From positions 186,001 to 250,000 of the forward strand of contig NZ_QVNQ01000008.1 in NCBI RefSeq assembly GCF_003432485.1: a stretch of 64,000 nucleotides of DNA, read 5' to 3'. How positions within the stretch are numbered: the stretch's first letter is position 1; every line of letters starts with the position of its first letter. The notes below the pieces were generated by a model, which made no database searches, was not told the origin of the DNA, and saw only the letters and a program-made list of their open reading frames with translations. A program made the translations under genes and the position numbers. This DNA is from Actinomadura spongiicola (GTDB lineage: Bacteria > Actinomycetota > Actinomycetes > Streptosporangiales > Streptosporangiaceae). This document shows, in pieces, positions 16,919-25,141 of this stretch.

Positions 16919-19888
16919 TCAGACGGTGATCTCGACGGTGGAGCCGCGGCGGTTCTTCGTGACGCGCAGTTGCGCGGGGATGCGGGAGCGCAGTTCGGCG
17001 ACGTGGCTGACGATTCCGACGGCCCGGCCGCCGTCGCGCAGTCCGTCCAGGACGTCCATCACCTCGTCGAGGGTCTCCTCGTCGAGGGTGCCGAACCCCT
17101 CGTCGACGAACAGCGTGCCGATCTCGGCGCCGCCCGCCTCGGCGGTGACGACGTCGGCGAGGCCGAGCGCCAGGGCCAGCGAGGTGATGAACGACTCGCC
17201 GCCCGACAGCGTCACCGGGTCGCGGTCGAGGCCCGTCCAGGCGTCGGCGACGCGCAGGCCGAGCCCGCCCGCGCTCCTGCTGCGGTCGCCCGCCGCCTTG
17301 TCGGTGGTGTGGACGAGTGCGTAGCGGCCCCCGGACATGCGGCCGAGGCGCTCGTTCGCGGCGGCGACGACCTGTTCGAGGCGGGCGGCCAGCACGTACG
17401 CCGACAGCGACATGGCGTGCCGGTTCGTGGCGTGCTTGCCGGACGTCAGGTCGGCGAGCCGCTTGGCGACCTCGTGACGTTCGGCGGCGGGACGCCACGC
17501 GCGGACGGCGGCGTCCAGGTCGCGGCGCAGTTCGGTGAGGCGTTCGCAGCGGTGCCGGGCGCGGTCGGCGGCGGACACGGCCCCGGTGTGCGCGGCGTCC
17601 GCGGCCCGCAGCGCCGCCTCCAGCGCCGGAAGGTCGGGCGCGGGCCCGGCGGCGGCCGTGGCGAGAGCGGGGTCGGCGAGCAGGTCGCGGACGGCGGCCT
17701 CCTCGTCGTCCAGCCGCCGGATCTCGTCGCGCAGGGCGCCCTGGTCCTCGTCGGGCAGCGCGGCCTCGACGACCTCGTCGGGCGTGCGGAACCCCTCGGC
17801 CTCGGCCGCCGCGGTCAGGTTCGCGCGGGCCGCGGCGAGTTCCCCGGCGGCGCGGACGGACGCGCGCAGCGCCTCGACGGCCGCGGCGAGCGCGTCCGCC
17901 TCACCGCCCAGCCGGGCGATGCGGGCCTCCAGGGTGGCGTCGCCGTCCAGGGCCTCGGCCAGCTCCGCGGACAGCCGGGCCCGTTCGGCGGCCAGTTCCC
18001 CGTCCTTCGTGCGGTTCTCGGTGAGGGCCTGGTCGATCGCGGCGCGGGCGTCGCGGACACCGTCGAGTTCCTGTTCGAGCCGGTGGAGGTCGGCCTCCAG
18101 CCGTTCGGCCGCGGCGGCGGACTCCGCCGCGTCCCGCAGGTCGTCCTCGGCGTCGGCGAGCTGCCCGGCGAGGCCGTCGACGGTCGCCTCGCCGGCGATG
18201 TCGAGGAGATGGTCGCGTTCGGCGCGTTTCGCCTCGACCTCCCGGCCGGTCCGCTCCCGGACGGCCTGAGCCCGGTCGGCCTCCGCCTGGGCCCGGTCGA
18301 TCAGTTCGTCGGTCGGCGGCGGCGCGTCGGACGTGGCGGGTTCCGGATGCTCGGTGGACCCGCAGACTCGGCATGGTTCGCCGTCGGCGAGGTCGCCGGC
18401 GAGGACGGCGGCCATGCCGTCCAGCCGCGACTGCCGCAGGTCGAGGACGTTCTGGCGGGCGTCCTGCGCGGCGTCGACGGCGTCGCGGTGCGCCTCCTCC
18501 GCCTCGGTGAGGAGCTGTTCGACCTGGTCGCGGCGCTGCGCGGCGTCCAGGCGGCGGCGGGCTTCGGCGACGGCCGCCTCGGCCCCGGGACGCGCGGCGG
18601 CGGCGATCCGGGCCTCGTCCAGCTCGGCGCGGCGCGTCTCCACGGCACCCGGCAGCTCGGCGAGGGCCGCGGCGATCCGCGCCTCCTCCGGTTCCAGCCG
18701 GGCCAGCTCGCCGGCCAGCGCGGCGCGCTCGTCCTCGATCTCCCGGAGCCGCGCGGCCGTGGCGCGGCGGCCCTCCAGCGCGGCGACCTCGTCGCGGCGG
18801 GCGCGTTCGGCCTTGGCGAGCACGTCCTCCGAGGCGTTCGGCGGGAGCAGCGCGCCGACCGCGGCGCGCGTCTCGTCGGCCCGGCGGCGGGTCGGCACCG
18901 CCTCCTGGTGCCGGTCCCGCACGGCCTTCACCAGGGGGACGACCCGGTCGGCGCGGGCGGCGGCGTCCAGCCGCGACGCCATCCGCGACTTGTGCTCGGC
19001 CCGGTCGCGGAGCGCGGCCCGCCGGGCGACGGCGTCGGCGTGGCGGCGGCGCAGATCGGCTAGCACTCGCGCCTCGTCGAGGGCGGCGCGGGCGGTCTCC
19101 AGTACCGTGGCGGCCTCCGCGCGCAGCCCGGTGACGGCGGCGCGGACGTCCTCGTGCCCGGCGGCCAGCTCGGCGGCCCACGCGGGCAGCGCCTCCACCT
19201 CGGCGAACGGCTCCGCCGCGGTTCCCGTGGTCTCGGCGACACGGTCGGCGATCGACGCCGCCGCCGCGCCCAGCTCCGCGGCCTCGCGTCCGGTGGCGGC
19301 GCGGCGGTCGGCCAGCCACTTCTCGACCTGGGTGAACACCTCGGTCGCGAAGAGCCGCTCCAACACCTTGCGCCGCTCGTCCGCGCCCGCTCGCAGGAAC
19401 CCCGCGAACTCGCCCTGGGGCAGCAACGCGACCTGGCAGAACTGGACGGCGGTCATCCCGAGCATCCGCGACACCAGGTCGCCGGCCTCGTCCAGCCGCG
19501 TGGTGAGGCCCGTCCACGCGCTGTGCTCGAACTCCTCCACGATGACCTTGGCGTGTTCGGTCGTCGTCCCGGAACCGCGAAGTTTCGGACGTTCCCAGGC
19601 GGGCGAGCGGGTGAGACGCAGGCGGCGTCCCCGGATCGTGGTCTCCAGCACCACGCGCGGCCCGGCGCCGGGCCGCGCGTGGTCGCTGCGCAGGCCCTTC
19701 ACCGCGTTCCGCACGCCGGGGACCTGCCCGTACAGCGCGAAGCACACCGCGTCGAGGACGCTCGTCTTGCCCGCGCCCGTCCGGCCCTGGATGAGGAACA
19801 GCCCGGCGTCCGACAGCGCGTCGAAGTCGACCACCTCGGTGCCGGAGAACGGCCCGAACGCGCCGATCTCCAGCCGGTGCAGCCTCAC
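16919..19888 (-). CDS. sbcC: SbcC, ATPase subunit of the SbcCD nuclease
   Basis: A 989-residue SMC-like protein, close to the usual size. Walker A (GRTGAGKTS) is near residue 35. Long Ala/Glu/Arg-rich coiled coils flank a zinc hook, CRVC, near residues 503-506. The ABC signature LSGGES and the Walker B end FVDEGFGTLDEET are near the C-terminus. With SbcD it forms the Mre11-Rad50-type complex that cleaves DNA hairpins and processes double-strand ends. The GTG start overlaps the sbcD stop (GTGA) and is preceded by AAGGAGG; the longer open frame upstream overlaps sbcD and is not used. Confidence 0.96.
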   Translation of the reverse strand: MRLHRLEIGAFGPFSGTEVVDFDALSDAGLFLIQGRTGAGKTSVLDAVCFALYGQVPGVRNAVKGLRSDHARPGAGPRVVLETTIRGRRLRLTRSPAWERPKLRGSGTTTEHAKVIVEEFEHSAWTGLTTRLDEAGDLVSRMLGMTAVQFCQVALLPQGEFAGFLRAGADERRKVLERLFATEVFTQVEKWLADRRAATGREAAELGAAAASIADRVAETTGTAAEPFAEVEALPAWAAELAAGHEDVRAAVTGLRAEAATVLETARAALDEARVLADLRRRHADAVARRAALRDRAEHKSRMASRLDAAARADRVVPLVKAVRDRHQEAVPTRRRADETRAAVGALLPPNASEDVLAKAERARRDEVAALEGRRATAARLREIEDERAALAGELARLEPEEARIAAALAELPGAVETRRAELDEARIAAAARPGAEAAVAEARRRLDAAQRRDQVEQLLTEAEEAHRDAVDAAQDARQNVLDLRQSRLDGMAAVLAGDLADGEPCRVCGSTEHPEPATSDAPPPTDELIDRAQAEADRAQAVRERTGREVEAKRAERDHLLDIAGEATVDGLAGQLADAEDDLRDAAESAAAAERLEADLHRLEQELDGVRDARAAIDQALTENRTKDGELAAERARLSAELAEALDGDATLEARIARLGGEADALAAAVEALRASVRAAGELAAARANLTAAAEAEGFRTPDEVVEAALPDEDQGALRDEIRRLDDEEAAVRDLLADPALATAAAGPAPDLPALEAALRAADAAHTGAVSAADRARHRCERLTELRRDLDAAVRAWRPAAERHEVAKRLADLTSGKHATNRHAMSLSAYVLAARLEQVVAAANERLGRMSGGRYALVHTTDKAAGDRSRSAGGLGLRVADAWTGLDRDPVTLSGGESFITSLALALGLADVVTAEAGGAEIGTLFVDEGFGTLDEETLDEVMDVLDGLRDGGRAVGIVSHVAELRSRIPAQLRVTKNRRGSTVEITV

Positions 19889-21015
19889 GCCATGGCCTCC
19901 TTCCGGCGGCACGCCTCGAACGCGTCGTGGAGGAGGTCGCGTTCGGCGGCGGTCGCGGGACCGTCGGTGACCTCGGCGACGAAGTCACCGGCGATGTCGA
20001 GTTCGGAACGGCCGCGGACGCGGTCGCTCCAGGGGCGGGCGTGGTCGGTCGCGTCGTCGCCCGGGTCGAAGCCGAGCACGAGCGTGTGCGGGAAACGGCG
20101 GCGCAGCCGTTCCATCGCGGCGGACGGGCGGCGCGAGTCGGTGAGCGTCACCTGGAGCCAGTGGTCCTCGAACCGGTCGAACGACGGATCGGTGAGGAGG
20201 TCGTCGAGGCGTCCGCGCACGCGGGCGAGACGGCGCGGCACCGGCGCCTCGACGAACTCCGCCGCCATGCCGTCCTCGCGCAGGTCGATCAGCCAGGACC
20301 CCTTGACGTGCCCGTCTTCGGAGAACGAGTACGCGATCGGGGAACCGGAGTAGCGGACGCGGTCGGTGACGGCCCAGCGGCCGTGCAGGTGGCCGAGTGC
20401 CGCGTAGTCGACGCCGTCGAAAACCGACGCCGCCACCTGCGACGAGCCGCCGACGGAGATGTCGCGTTCGCTCTCGCTGGACTCGCCGCCGGTCACGAAC
20501 GCGTGCGCCAGCACCACCGAGCGCAGGCCGGGACGGTTCGCGGCGTCGTCGCGGACGCGGCGCATCGCCTCGGTCAACGCGGCGGCGTGGCTGCGTTCGG
20601 GGAGGTCCCACGGGTGCCGGACGAGTTCGGGTTCCAGGTACGGGATGCCGTAGATCGCGGCGTCGTCGACGACGACGGGATCGCCCACGGCGGCGAAGTC
20701 GGTGCGGACGTGCACCCCGGCGGCGTCCATCAGCGCCGACCCGAAGCCGAGCCGGCGGGCCGAGTCGTGGTTGCCCGCGATGAGGACGACGCGGGTGCGG
20801 GCGGCGAGCCTCTCCAACGCCTCGTTGCACAGCCGGACGGCGTCGACCGCGGGCAGCGCCCGGTCGTAGACGTCCCCGGAGACCAGTACGCAGTCGACCC
20901 GCTCCGCCTCGACGGTCGCGACCAGGTGGTCGACGAACACCGCCTGCGCGGCCAGCAGGTCCTCGCGATGGAACGATCTGCCGAGATGCCAGTCGGAGGT
21001 GTGCAGGAGTCGCAT
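19885..21015 (-). CDS. sbcD: SbcD, nuclease subunit of SbcCD
   Basis: A 376-residue Mre11-type phosphoesterase. All motifs are present: TSDWHLG (metal Asp and His), SGDVYDR, AGNHDS, AHAFVTGG and ALGHLHG. It acts with SbcC as an ATP-dependent exonuclease and hairpin endonuclease on DNA. It is the first gene of the sbcDC operon and is divergent from a RibD-reductase-like gene across 87 bp. Confidence 0.96.
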   Translation of the reverse strand: MRLLHTSDWHLGRSFHREDLLAAQAVFVDHLVATVEAERVDCVLVSGDVYDRALPAVDAVRLCNEALERLAARTRVVLIAGNHDSARRLGFGSALMDAAGVHVRTDFAAVGDPVVVDDAAIYGIPYLEPELVRHPWDLPERSHAAALTEAMRRVRDDAANRPGLRSVVLAHAFVTGGESSESERDISVGGSSQVAASVFDGVDYAALGHLHGRWAVTDRVRYSGSPIAYSFSEDGHVKGSWLIDLREDGMAAEFVEAPVPRRLARVRGRLDDLLTDPSFDRFEDHWLQVTLTDSRRPSAAMERLRRRFPHTLVLGFDPGDDATDHARPWSDRVRGRSELDIAGDFVAEVTDGPATAAERDLLHDAFEACRRKEAMA

Positions 21016-21090
21016 GTCGCAGCAACCCTAGGCGTCCCCTCCGTCATATCCGGCGCAGAAACGCCGAAGTGCCTCGAAACAATCTTCGAA

Positions 21091-21096
21091 TAGGGT
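21091..21096 (+). promoter_or_regulatory. -10 element for a leaderless transcript
   Basis: TAGGGT lies 6 nt before the GTG at 21103 and no Shine-Dalgarno is present. Confidence 0.55.
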
Positions 21097-21102
21097 GACG
21101 GC

Positions 21103-21789
21103 GTGAGCGAGCGTCCCTACGTGCTGTTGAGTTGCGCGATGTCCGCCGACGGGTACATCGACGACGCGAGCCCGGAACGGCTGCGGCTGTCCAGCGCCGC
21201 CGACTGGGACCGCGTCGACGCGGTCCGGGCGGGGTGCGACGCGATCCTCGTGGGCGCCGGGACGATCCGCGCCGACGACCCCCGGCTGCTGATCAGGTCG
21301 GCGCGGCGGCGGGAGCTGCGGGCCGGGCGCGGCCAGCCGCCCGACCTGACGAAGGTGACGCTGACCTGGAGCGGCGACCTCGATCCCGGCGCGCGGTTCT
21401 TCACGACGGGCGAGTCGCCGAAGCTGGTGTACGCGCCGTCCGCGACGGCGGCACGGTTGACGTCGACGCTCGACGGCGTCGCGGAGGTGATCGACGCCGG
21501 TGACCCGTTCGCGCTGGAGGCGATGCTCGGCGATCTCACGGGACGCGGCGTGCGGCGGCTGATGGTCGAGGGCGGCGGGGGCCTCCACACGCTGTTCCTG
21601 ACGAGCGGGGTCGTGGACGAGTTGCAGCTCGTCGTCGCGCCGTTCTTCATCGGTGACCCGTCCGCGCCGCGTTTCGTCCGGTCCGGGGTGTTCCCGCAGT
21701 CGCCGGACCGTCCGATGCGGCTCGCCGAGGTCACCCGCATCGGCGACCTCGCGCTGCTGCGCTACCTCGTCGGGGGCTCGCGTGGATGA
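21103..21789 (+). CDS. RibD C-terminal-type reductase (dihydrofolate reductase family)
   Basis: A 228-residue protein equal to the reductase half of RibD, which reduces the ribosyl group of the pyrimidine intermediate in riboflavin synthesis with NADPH. Motifs are YVLLSCAMSADGYID, AILVGAGTIRADDP and RRLMVEGGGGLHTLFL. It overlaps the deaminase gene downstream by eight bases, so the two RibD activities are split and in reverse order compared with the fused enzyme. No other rib gene is nearby, so a role in another pterin or deazaflavin-like pathway is possible. Confidence 0.85.
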   Translation: MSERPYVLLSCAMSADGYIDDASPERLRLSSAADWDRVDAVRAGCDAILVGAGTIRADDPRLLIRSARRRELRAGRGQPPDLTKVTLTWSGDLDPGARFFTTGESPKLVYAPSATAARLTSTLDGVAEVIDAGDPFALEAMLGDLTGRGVRRLMVEGGGGLHTLFLTSGVVDELQLVVAPFFIGDPSAPRFVRSGVFPQSPDRPMRLAEVTRIGDLALLRYLVGGSRG

Positions 21790-22210
21790 CCTCGGGTGGC
21801 TGGCGCTGGCGTGCGACCTGGCGGCGCTGTGCCCGCCGTCCCGCACCGCGTTCTCGGTCGGCGCGGTCGTCGTCGGCGCCGACGGGCGGGAGATCTCGCG
21901 CGGCCACTCCCGGGACCACGACCCGAACGACCACGCCGAGGAGGCCGCCCTCGCCAGGGCCGCCGCCGGCCTCACGGGCGCGACCGTCTACAGCTCGCTG
22001 GAGCCGTGCGGGCGGCGGGCGTCGCGTCCCCGCCCGTGCGCGGAACTGATCGTCGCGTCGGGCGCCCGCCGGGTCGTGTTCGCGTGGCGGGAGCCGGCGC
22101 TGTTCGCCGCGGGGACGGGCGCGGAGATCCTCGCCGCGGCGGGCGTCGAGGTCGTCGAGCTGCCCGAACTGGCCGACCGGGCCCGCCGGCCGAACGCGCA
22201 TCTGCTGTAG
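21782..22210 (+). CDS. RibD N-terminal-type zinc deaminase
   Basis: A 142-residue cytidine/deoxycytidylate deaminase-fold protein. Zinc-site residues are visible as HAEE (His ligand and catalytic Glu) and PCGRRASRPRPC (two Cys ligands), the longer Cys spacing typical of RibD deaminases. The GTG start at 21782 lies within the end of the reductase gene, so the pair is coupled. Together the two would deaminate and reduce the RibA product. Confidence 0.85.
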   Translation: MDDLGWLALACDLAALCPPSRTAFSVGAVVVGADGREISRGHSRDHDPNDHAEEAALARAAAGLTGATVYSSLEPCGRRASRPRPCAELIVASGARRVVFAWREPALFAAGTGAEILAAAGVEVVELPELADRARRPNAHLL

Positions 22211-22230
22211 ACGCGGCCCGGTGGCGGCAC

Positions 22231-22262
22231 CGGGAGGCCCCGTGCCCGCCCGGGGCCTCCCG
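22231..22262. terminator. Bidirectional hairpin terminator
   Basis: CGGGAGGCCCCG and its reverse complement form perfect 12-bp arms around an 8-nt loop. It lies between the convergent deaminase and amidase genes, and it marks the right-hand edge of the tail gene island. Confidence 0.75.
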
Positions 22263-22287
22263 TGCCCGGGGGTGCCGCCGCCTCCGG

Positions 22288-23064
22288 TCAGGTGACCGGG
22301 GTCTCCCAGGCCGCCCGCCAGGTCGCCGGGCCGACGACACCGTCCACGGTCAGGCGCTTCTCGGCCTGGAACGACCGGCAGACGGCCTCCGACCTCGGCC
22401 CGTACGCGCCGTCCGCCGTGAGGTCCCAGCCCCGTTCGCGCATCCGGGTCTGCCACGTCCGGACGTCGGCGCCGCGCATGATGGGCGGCTGGGTGAGCAG
22501 CCGTCCGGGCCACGGGGGCGCCTTCTCCCCCGGTCGCGGCGGCGCAGGTGGGGAGGCCGTGCCGCCGGGACGGGGCGCGCCCGCGCGCACCCACGCGTAC
22601 AGGGCCTTGCCGGGACAGTCGGTCGCGTAGCCGTCCCGGTGACCCTTGATCTCCTTTCCGGCGCCGCCCTCGCGGCGCAGATAGTCGATCGCGTCGCGGA
22701 TGCCGTGAAGCATCGCGTCCGTCGGCTCGGTCAGACCGCTGTCGCCGACCAGCCCCAGCACGGCGTAGTGCCCGGAGTTGAGGCCGGGGCCGTTGGCGGC
22801 CGGGAGCCGGTTCGGGCCCCGGCCGACGTACACGTGGCCGTGCGGGCAGCAGATCATGCTGTAGCCGATGTCGTTCCAGCCCCGGCTCTCCATGTGGGAA
22901 CGCTGGATGCCGCGGACCGCGTCGTCGCAGCGGCCGTGGTCGGTGGCCAGCCGGGGGTCGACCCGCGAACCGGTGTAGTGGATCTTCACCCCGCGGGTCG
23001 AGGACAGCCGGGTCGCGCCGCGGGACGCGCGGGCGCCCCACCCCATGCGGGAGACGAGCCTCAC
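22288..23064 (-). CDS. N-acetylmuramoyl-L-alanine amidase (endolysin) with peptidoglycan-binding domain
   Basis: A 258-residue lysis enzyme. The N-terminal PGRP/Amidase_2 domain shows KIHYTGS (zinc His), GYSMICCPHGHVYVGRG, SGHYAVLGLVGD and GHRDGYATDCPG (zinc His and Cys/Asp). A Pro-rich linker follows. The C-terminal domain is a PG_binding_1 module (ADVRTWQTRMRERGW, DGAYGPRSEAV, LTVDGVVGPATW). It cleaves the bond between muramic acid and the stem peptide. It has no signal peptide, so it needs the holin-like protein encoded just upstream, with which it overlaps (ATGA). It is the last gene of the tail operon. Confidence 0.92.
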   Translation of the reverse strand: MRLVSRMGWGARASRGATRLSSTRGVKIHYTGSRVDPRLATDHGRCDDAVRGIQRSHMESRGWNDIGYSMICCPHGHVYVGRGPNRLPAANGPGLNSGHYAVLGLVGDSGLTEPTDAMLHGIRDAIDYLRREGGAGKEIKGHRDGYATDCPGKALYAWVRAGAPRPGGTASPPAPPRPGEKAPPWPGRLLTQPPIMRGADVRTWQTRMRERGWDLTADGAYGPRSEAVCRSFQAEKRLTVDGVVGPATWRAAWETPVT

Positions 23065-23309
23065 GACCCACCTCCGCGCCGGGTGTAGCTCGGCACGCGG
23101 CGGGCCAGGCCGAGCGACAGCAGCGCCCCGCCGATCCGGGGCAGCCGGGCCTCGGTGAGGCGGCCCAGGATGTAGTAGGCGGCGGTGACGAGGACGGTGA
23201 CCAGTTCGGTCACGGTCCCCTCGGAGATGTCCAGGCCGAGTTTGGCGGCCTGGGTCAGCAGCAGGCCCGCGACGAGCGGGACGAGTGTTCGGATGACGCT
23301 GTCGAGCAT
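23061..23309 (-). CDS. Small two-helix membrane protein, holin candidate
   Basis: An 82-residue protein with two hydrophobic helices (TLVPLVAGLLLTQAA, and VTELVTVLVTAAYYILG) and a basic tail ending RRVPSYTRRGGGS. Size, topology and coupling with the amidase gene fit a phage holin that lets the endolysin reach the wall. It lies downstream of a strong hairpin, so its expression may be controlled by readthrough. Confidence 0.75.
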   Translation of the reverse strand: MLDSVIRTLVPLVAGLLLTQAAKLGLDISEGTVTELVTVLVTAAYYILGRLTEARLPRIGGALLSLGLARRVPSYTRRGGGS

Positions 23310-23339
23310 GACGGCTCCTTGTGAGTTACCTGCGAAATG

Positions 23340-23374
23340 CGGGAGCCCCCGCCGGTGATCGGCGGGGGCTCCCG
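23340..23374 (-). terminator. Strong hairpin between tail genes and the holin-amidase pair
   Basis: CGGGAGCCCCCGCCG and its exact reverse complement make 15-bp arms with a 5-nt loop. It sits 30 bp before the holin start, downstream of the other tail genes. It may end most transcription and so delay or limit lysis functions. Confidence 0.75.
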
Positions 23375-23418
23375 ATATGCGGGGCGCCACGAGGGGCGCT
23401 CGGGGGGCGGCCGCTAGG

Positions 23419-23652
23419 TCACAGCAGCGTCGCCAGGAGGGTGGACGTGGCCGAGAGCCCGCCCAGCAGGACCGAGACCGGCAGCGCGTAGCGCCAGCGT
23501 TCCGCCGCGCGCAGCCGCTGCTCGTGGTCGCCGACCTGCTCGCGGATGCGCTCGTGGGCGGCGAGCATCCCGTCGACCTTGCCGCCGACCTCGACGACCT
23601 TGTCGTAGATGTCCCGGGTGGTGATGACCACGCCCGGAGCGTCGCCGCTCAT
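23419..23652 (-). CDS. Phage-type small membrane protein with coiled coil (holin or XhlA-like)
   Basis: A 77-residue protein. The first half (residues 10-50) is a heptad-rich helix (IYDKVVEVGGKVDGMLAAHE, then EQVGDHEQRLRAAE), and the C-terminal 25 residues form one membrane helix (LPVSVLLGGLSATSTLLATLL end). This stalk-plus-anchor layout is common in the lysis regions of actinophages and resembles XhlA or DUF2746 proteins. Its start overlaps the end of a 48-residue gene (ATGA). Confidence 0.7.
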   Translation of the reverse strand: MSGDAPGVVITTRDIYDKVVEVGGKVDGMLAAHERIREQVGDHEQRLRAAERWRYALPVSVLLGGLSATSTLLATLL

Positions 23653-23795
23653 GGCGACGTCCGGCGGACGGACCGGGCCGAATCGGGGACCGGGGCCCGC
23701 CGTTCGTCTGAACGCGGTTCCCGGTCCCGCTCGTCCGAGGCGCCCGGGTCCTTCGGAGTCTCCGGGGTCCCCGGTGGGGACGATGCGACGAGCAT
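23649..23795 (-). CDS. Small hydrophilic protein of unknown function in the tail operon
   Basis: A 48-residue, highly charged, Pro-rich protein beginning MLVASSPPGTPETP. It is too short for an obvious family. I accept it because GGGAGG lies 7 nt before its ATG, its stop overlaps the start of the next gene (ATGA), and it fills what would otherwise be a gap in a tightly packed operon. It resembles no protein I know. Confidence 0.55.
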   Translation of the reverse strand: MLVASSPPGTPETPKDPGASDERDREPRSDERRAPVPDSARSVRRTSP

Positions 23796-23812
23796 GTTCG
23801 TGCCTCCCTCTC

Positions 23813-25141
23813 TCAACCCCAGTCCTCGCCCTGCCAGGTCCACATGCGCGCGGCGGTCAGCTCCGCCCCCGCGCCGGACTCCGTCCCGGCCAGGACCGGA
23901 GCGTCGAACCACCCGTCCTCGACGCGCGCACGCGGGGTCGTGCGGGGCGTCGGCCGCTGGTCGGTCACCGGGAACTCCTTCGCCAGGGTGGCCAGCACGG
24001 TCCCGTTGTGGTCGTAGCCCGTGAAGGTCACCGTGATCGTGGTGCCCGCGTCGGTCACCTGGACGTGCCCGAACTGCCCGGTGCCGGCGGCCGGCGTGAT
24101 CGGCCCGATCTGCCAGGTACTGCCGCCCCCGCCGCTGGTCTGGTCGAGGGGCGCGGCGACCAGCTCCATCGCCCCGATCCGGGAGTTGCGCCCGTCGTCG
24201 GCGGCGACCACGTGCATGTCGGCGCTGAGCAGCACCATCCGCGCGCCGACGTCGAGCGCGTTGACGAACGCGTTGATCTCGTCGAACTCGGTCCGGTAGC
24301 CCTTCCACCGGTCCTCGGTGCCGCCGCGGTGCGGAAAGGACTCCACGACGAAGATCACCGGTTCGGACGCCTTGCGCAGCAGGTCGAGGTACCACTGCTT
24401 CTGCGCCGGGCCGAGCAGCGACTTGCCGGTCCCGTCCGGGTCAGTCGGCCGGGTCCGCCCGCCGCGGGTGTCGAGCATGATGAACCGGCACCGCCCCACC
24501 ACCCAGGTGTAGTGGAGCTGCTCACCGGCGAGTGGATAGAAGGTCCCGTGGTCCAGCAGCGACCGCCGGACCGCCTGGGCGCCCGGTGATCCCGACCAGC
24601 CGCCGTTTCCGGTGAAGTCGTGGTTGTCCCACGTGTGGACGGTGGGGACCTCGCGGATGAGGCGGGCGTATCGGGGTGTCGACAGCGCCGTCCGGTGCCG
24701 CAGGTCGTACGCGGCCTGGTCGGCGGAGTCGACGTCGTCGTAGTGCAGGTCCCCGAGGAAGAGGAACTGGAGCGGGTCCATGGCGCGGATCCGGTCGTAC
24801 ACGACGTGGTCGGAGTGCTGGACGCGGTCACCGGAGAAGCAGAAACCGAAGTCGGCCCGCGTCCCCGGGACCGGCAGGGTGCGGAACCGGCCGGTGCCGG
24901 GCAGCGCGGCCCCGTCGACCTCCACGGCCCAGTACTGGGCCGTGGACGGCGGCAGGCCGGTCACCTCGTGCTTCGACAGGCCGCGACCGTCGGGCGTCTG
25001 CGGTGTCGAGCGGACGGCGCCCGCCATGTCCGGCGTGCTCGACACCGCGACCCGCACCTGCGACGCGTCCGTGGTGCACACGGTGAACCGCGCCGCGGTG
25101 GCCGTGGTGCCGCCCACCCAGCCGTAGACGAGTTCGGCCAT
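23813..25141 (-). CDS. PhoD-like metallophosphoesterase in the tail operon
   Basis: A 442-residue protein. Residues 1-95 look like a fibronectin/Ig-type domain (VYGWVGGTTATAARFTV ... YWAVEVDG). A calcineurin-like PhoD domain follows, with FLGDLHYDD, TWDNHDF, FPHRGG and SADMHV as metal-binding motifs. PhoD enzymes cleave phosphodiesters, including wall teichoic acid in Bacillus. In a tail operon it could be a structural tip enzyme that digests surface phosphate polymers of target cells. The C-terminal 70 residues are of unknown fold. It has no signal peptide or Tat motif, in contrast to exported PhoD, which supports a particle-bound role. Its start overlaps the upstream stop by one base. Confidence 0.82.
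   Translation of the reverse strand: MAELVYGWVGGTTATAARFTVCTTDASQVRVAVSSTPDMAGAVRSTPQTPDGRGLSKHEVTGLPPSTAQYWAVEVDGAALPGTGRFRTLPVPGTRADFGFCFSGDRVQHSDHVVYDRIRAMDPLQFLFLGDLHYDDVDSADQAAYDLRHRTALSTPRYARLIREVPTVHTWDNHDFTGNGGWSGSPGAQAVRRSLLDHGTFYPLAGEQLHYTWVVGRCRFIMLDTRGGRTRPTDPDGTGKSLLGPAQKQWYLDLLRKASEPVIFVVESFPHRGGTEDRWKGYRTEFDEINAFVNALDVGARMVLLSADMHVVAADDGRNSRIGAMELVAAPLDQTSGGGGSTWQIGPITPAAGTGQFGHVQVTDAGTTITVTFTGYDHNGTVLATLAKEFPVTDQRPTPRTTPRARVEDGWFDAPVLAGTESGAGAELTAARMWTWQGEDWG

Noticed and set aside
16970..19063. Plus-strand open frame of 697 codons opposite sbcC
   Set aside because: Mirror frame of a coiled-coil coding sequence; no ribosome site or motif.
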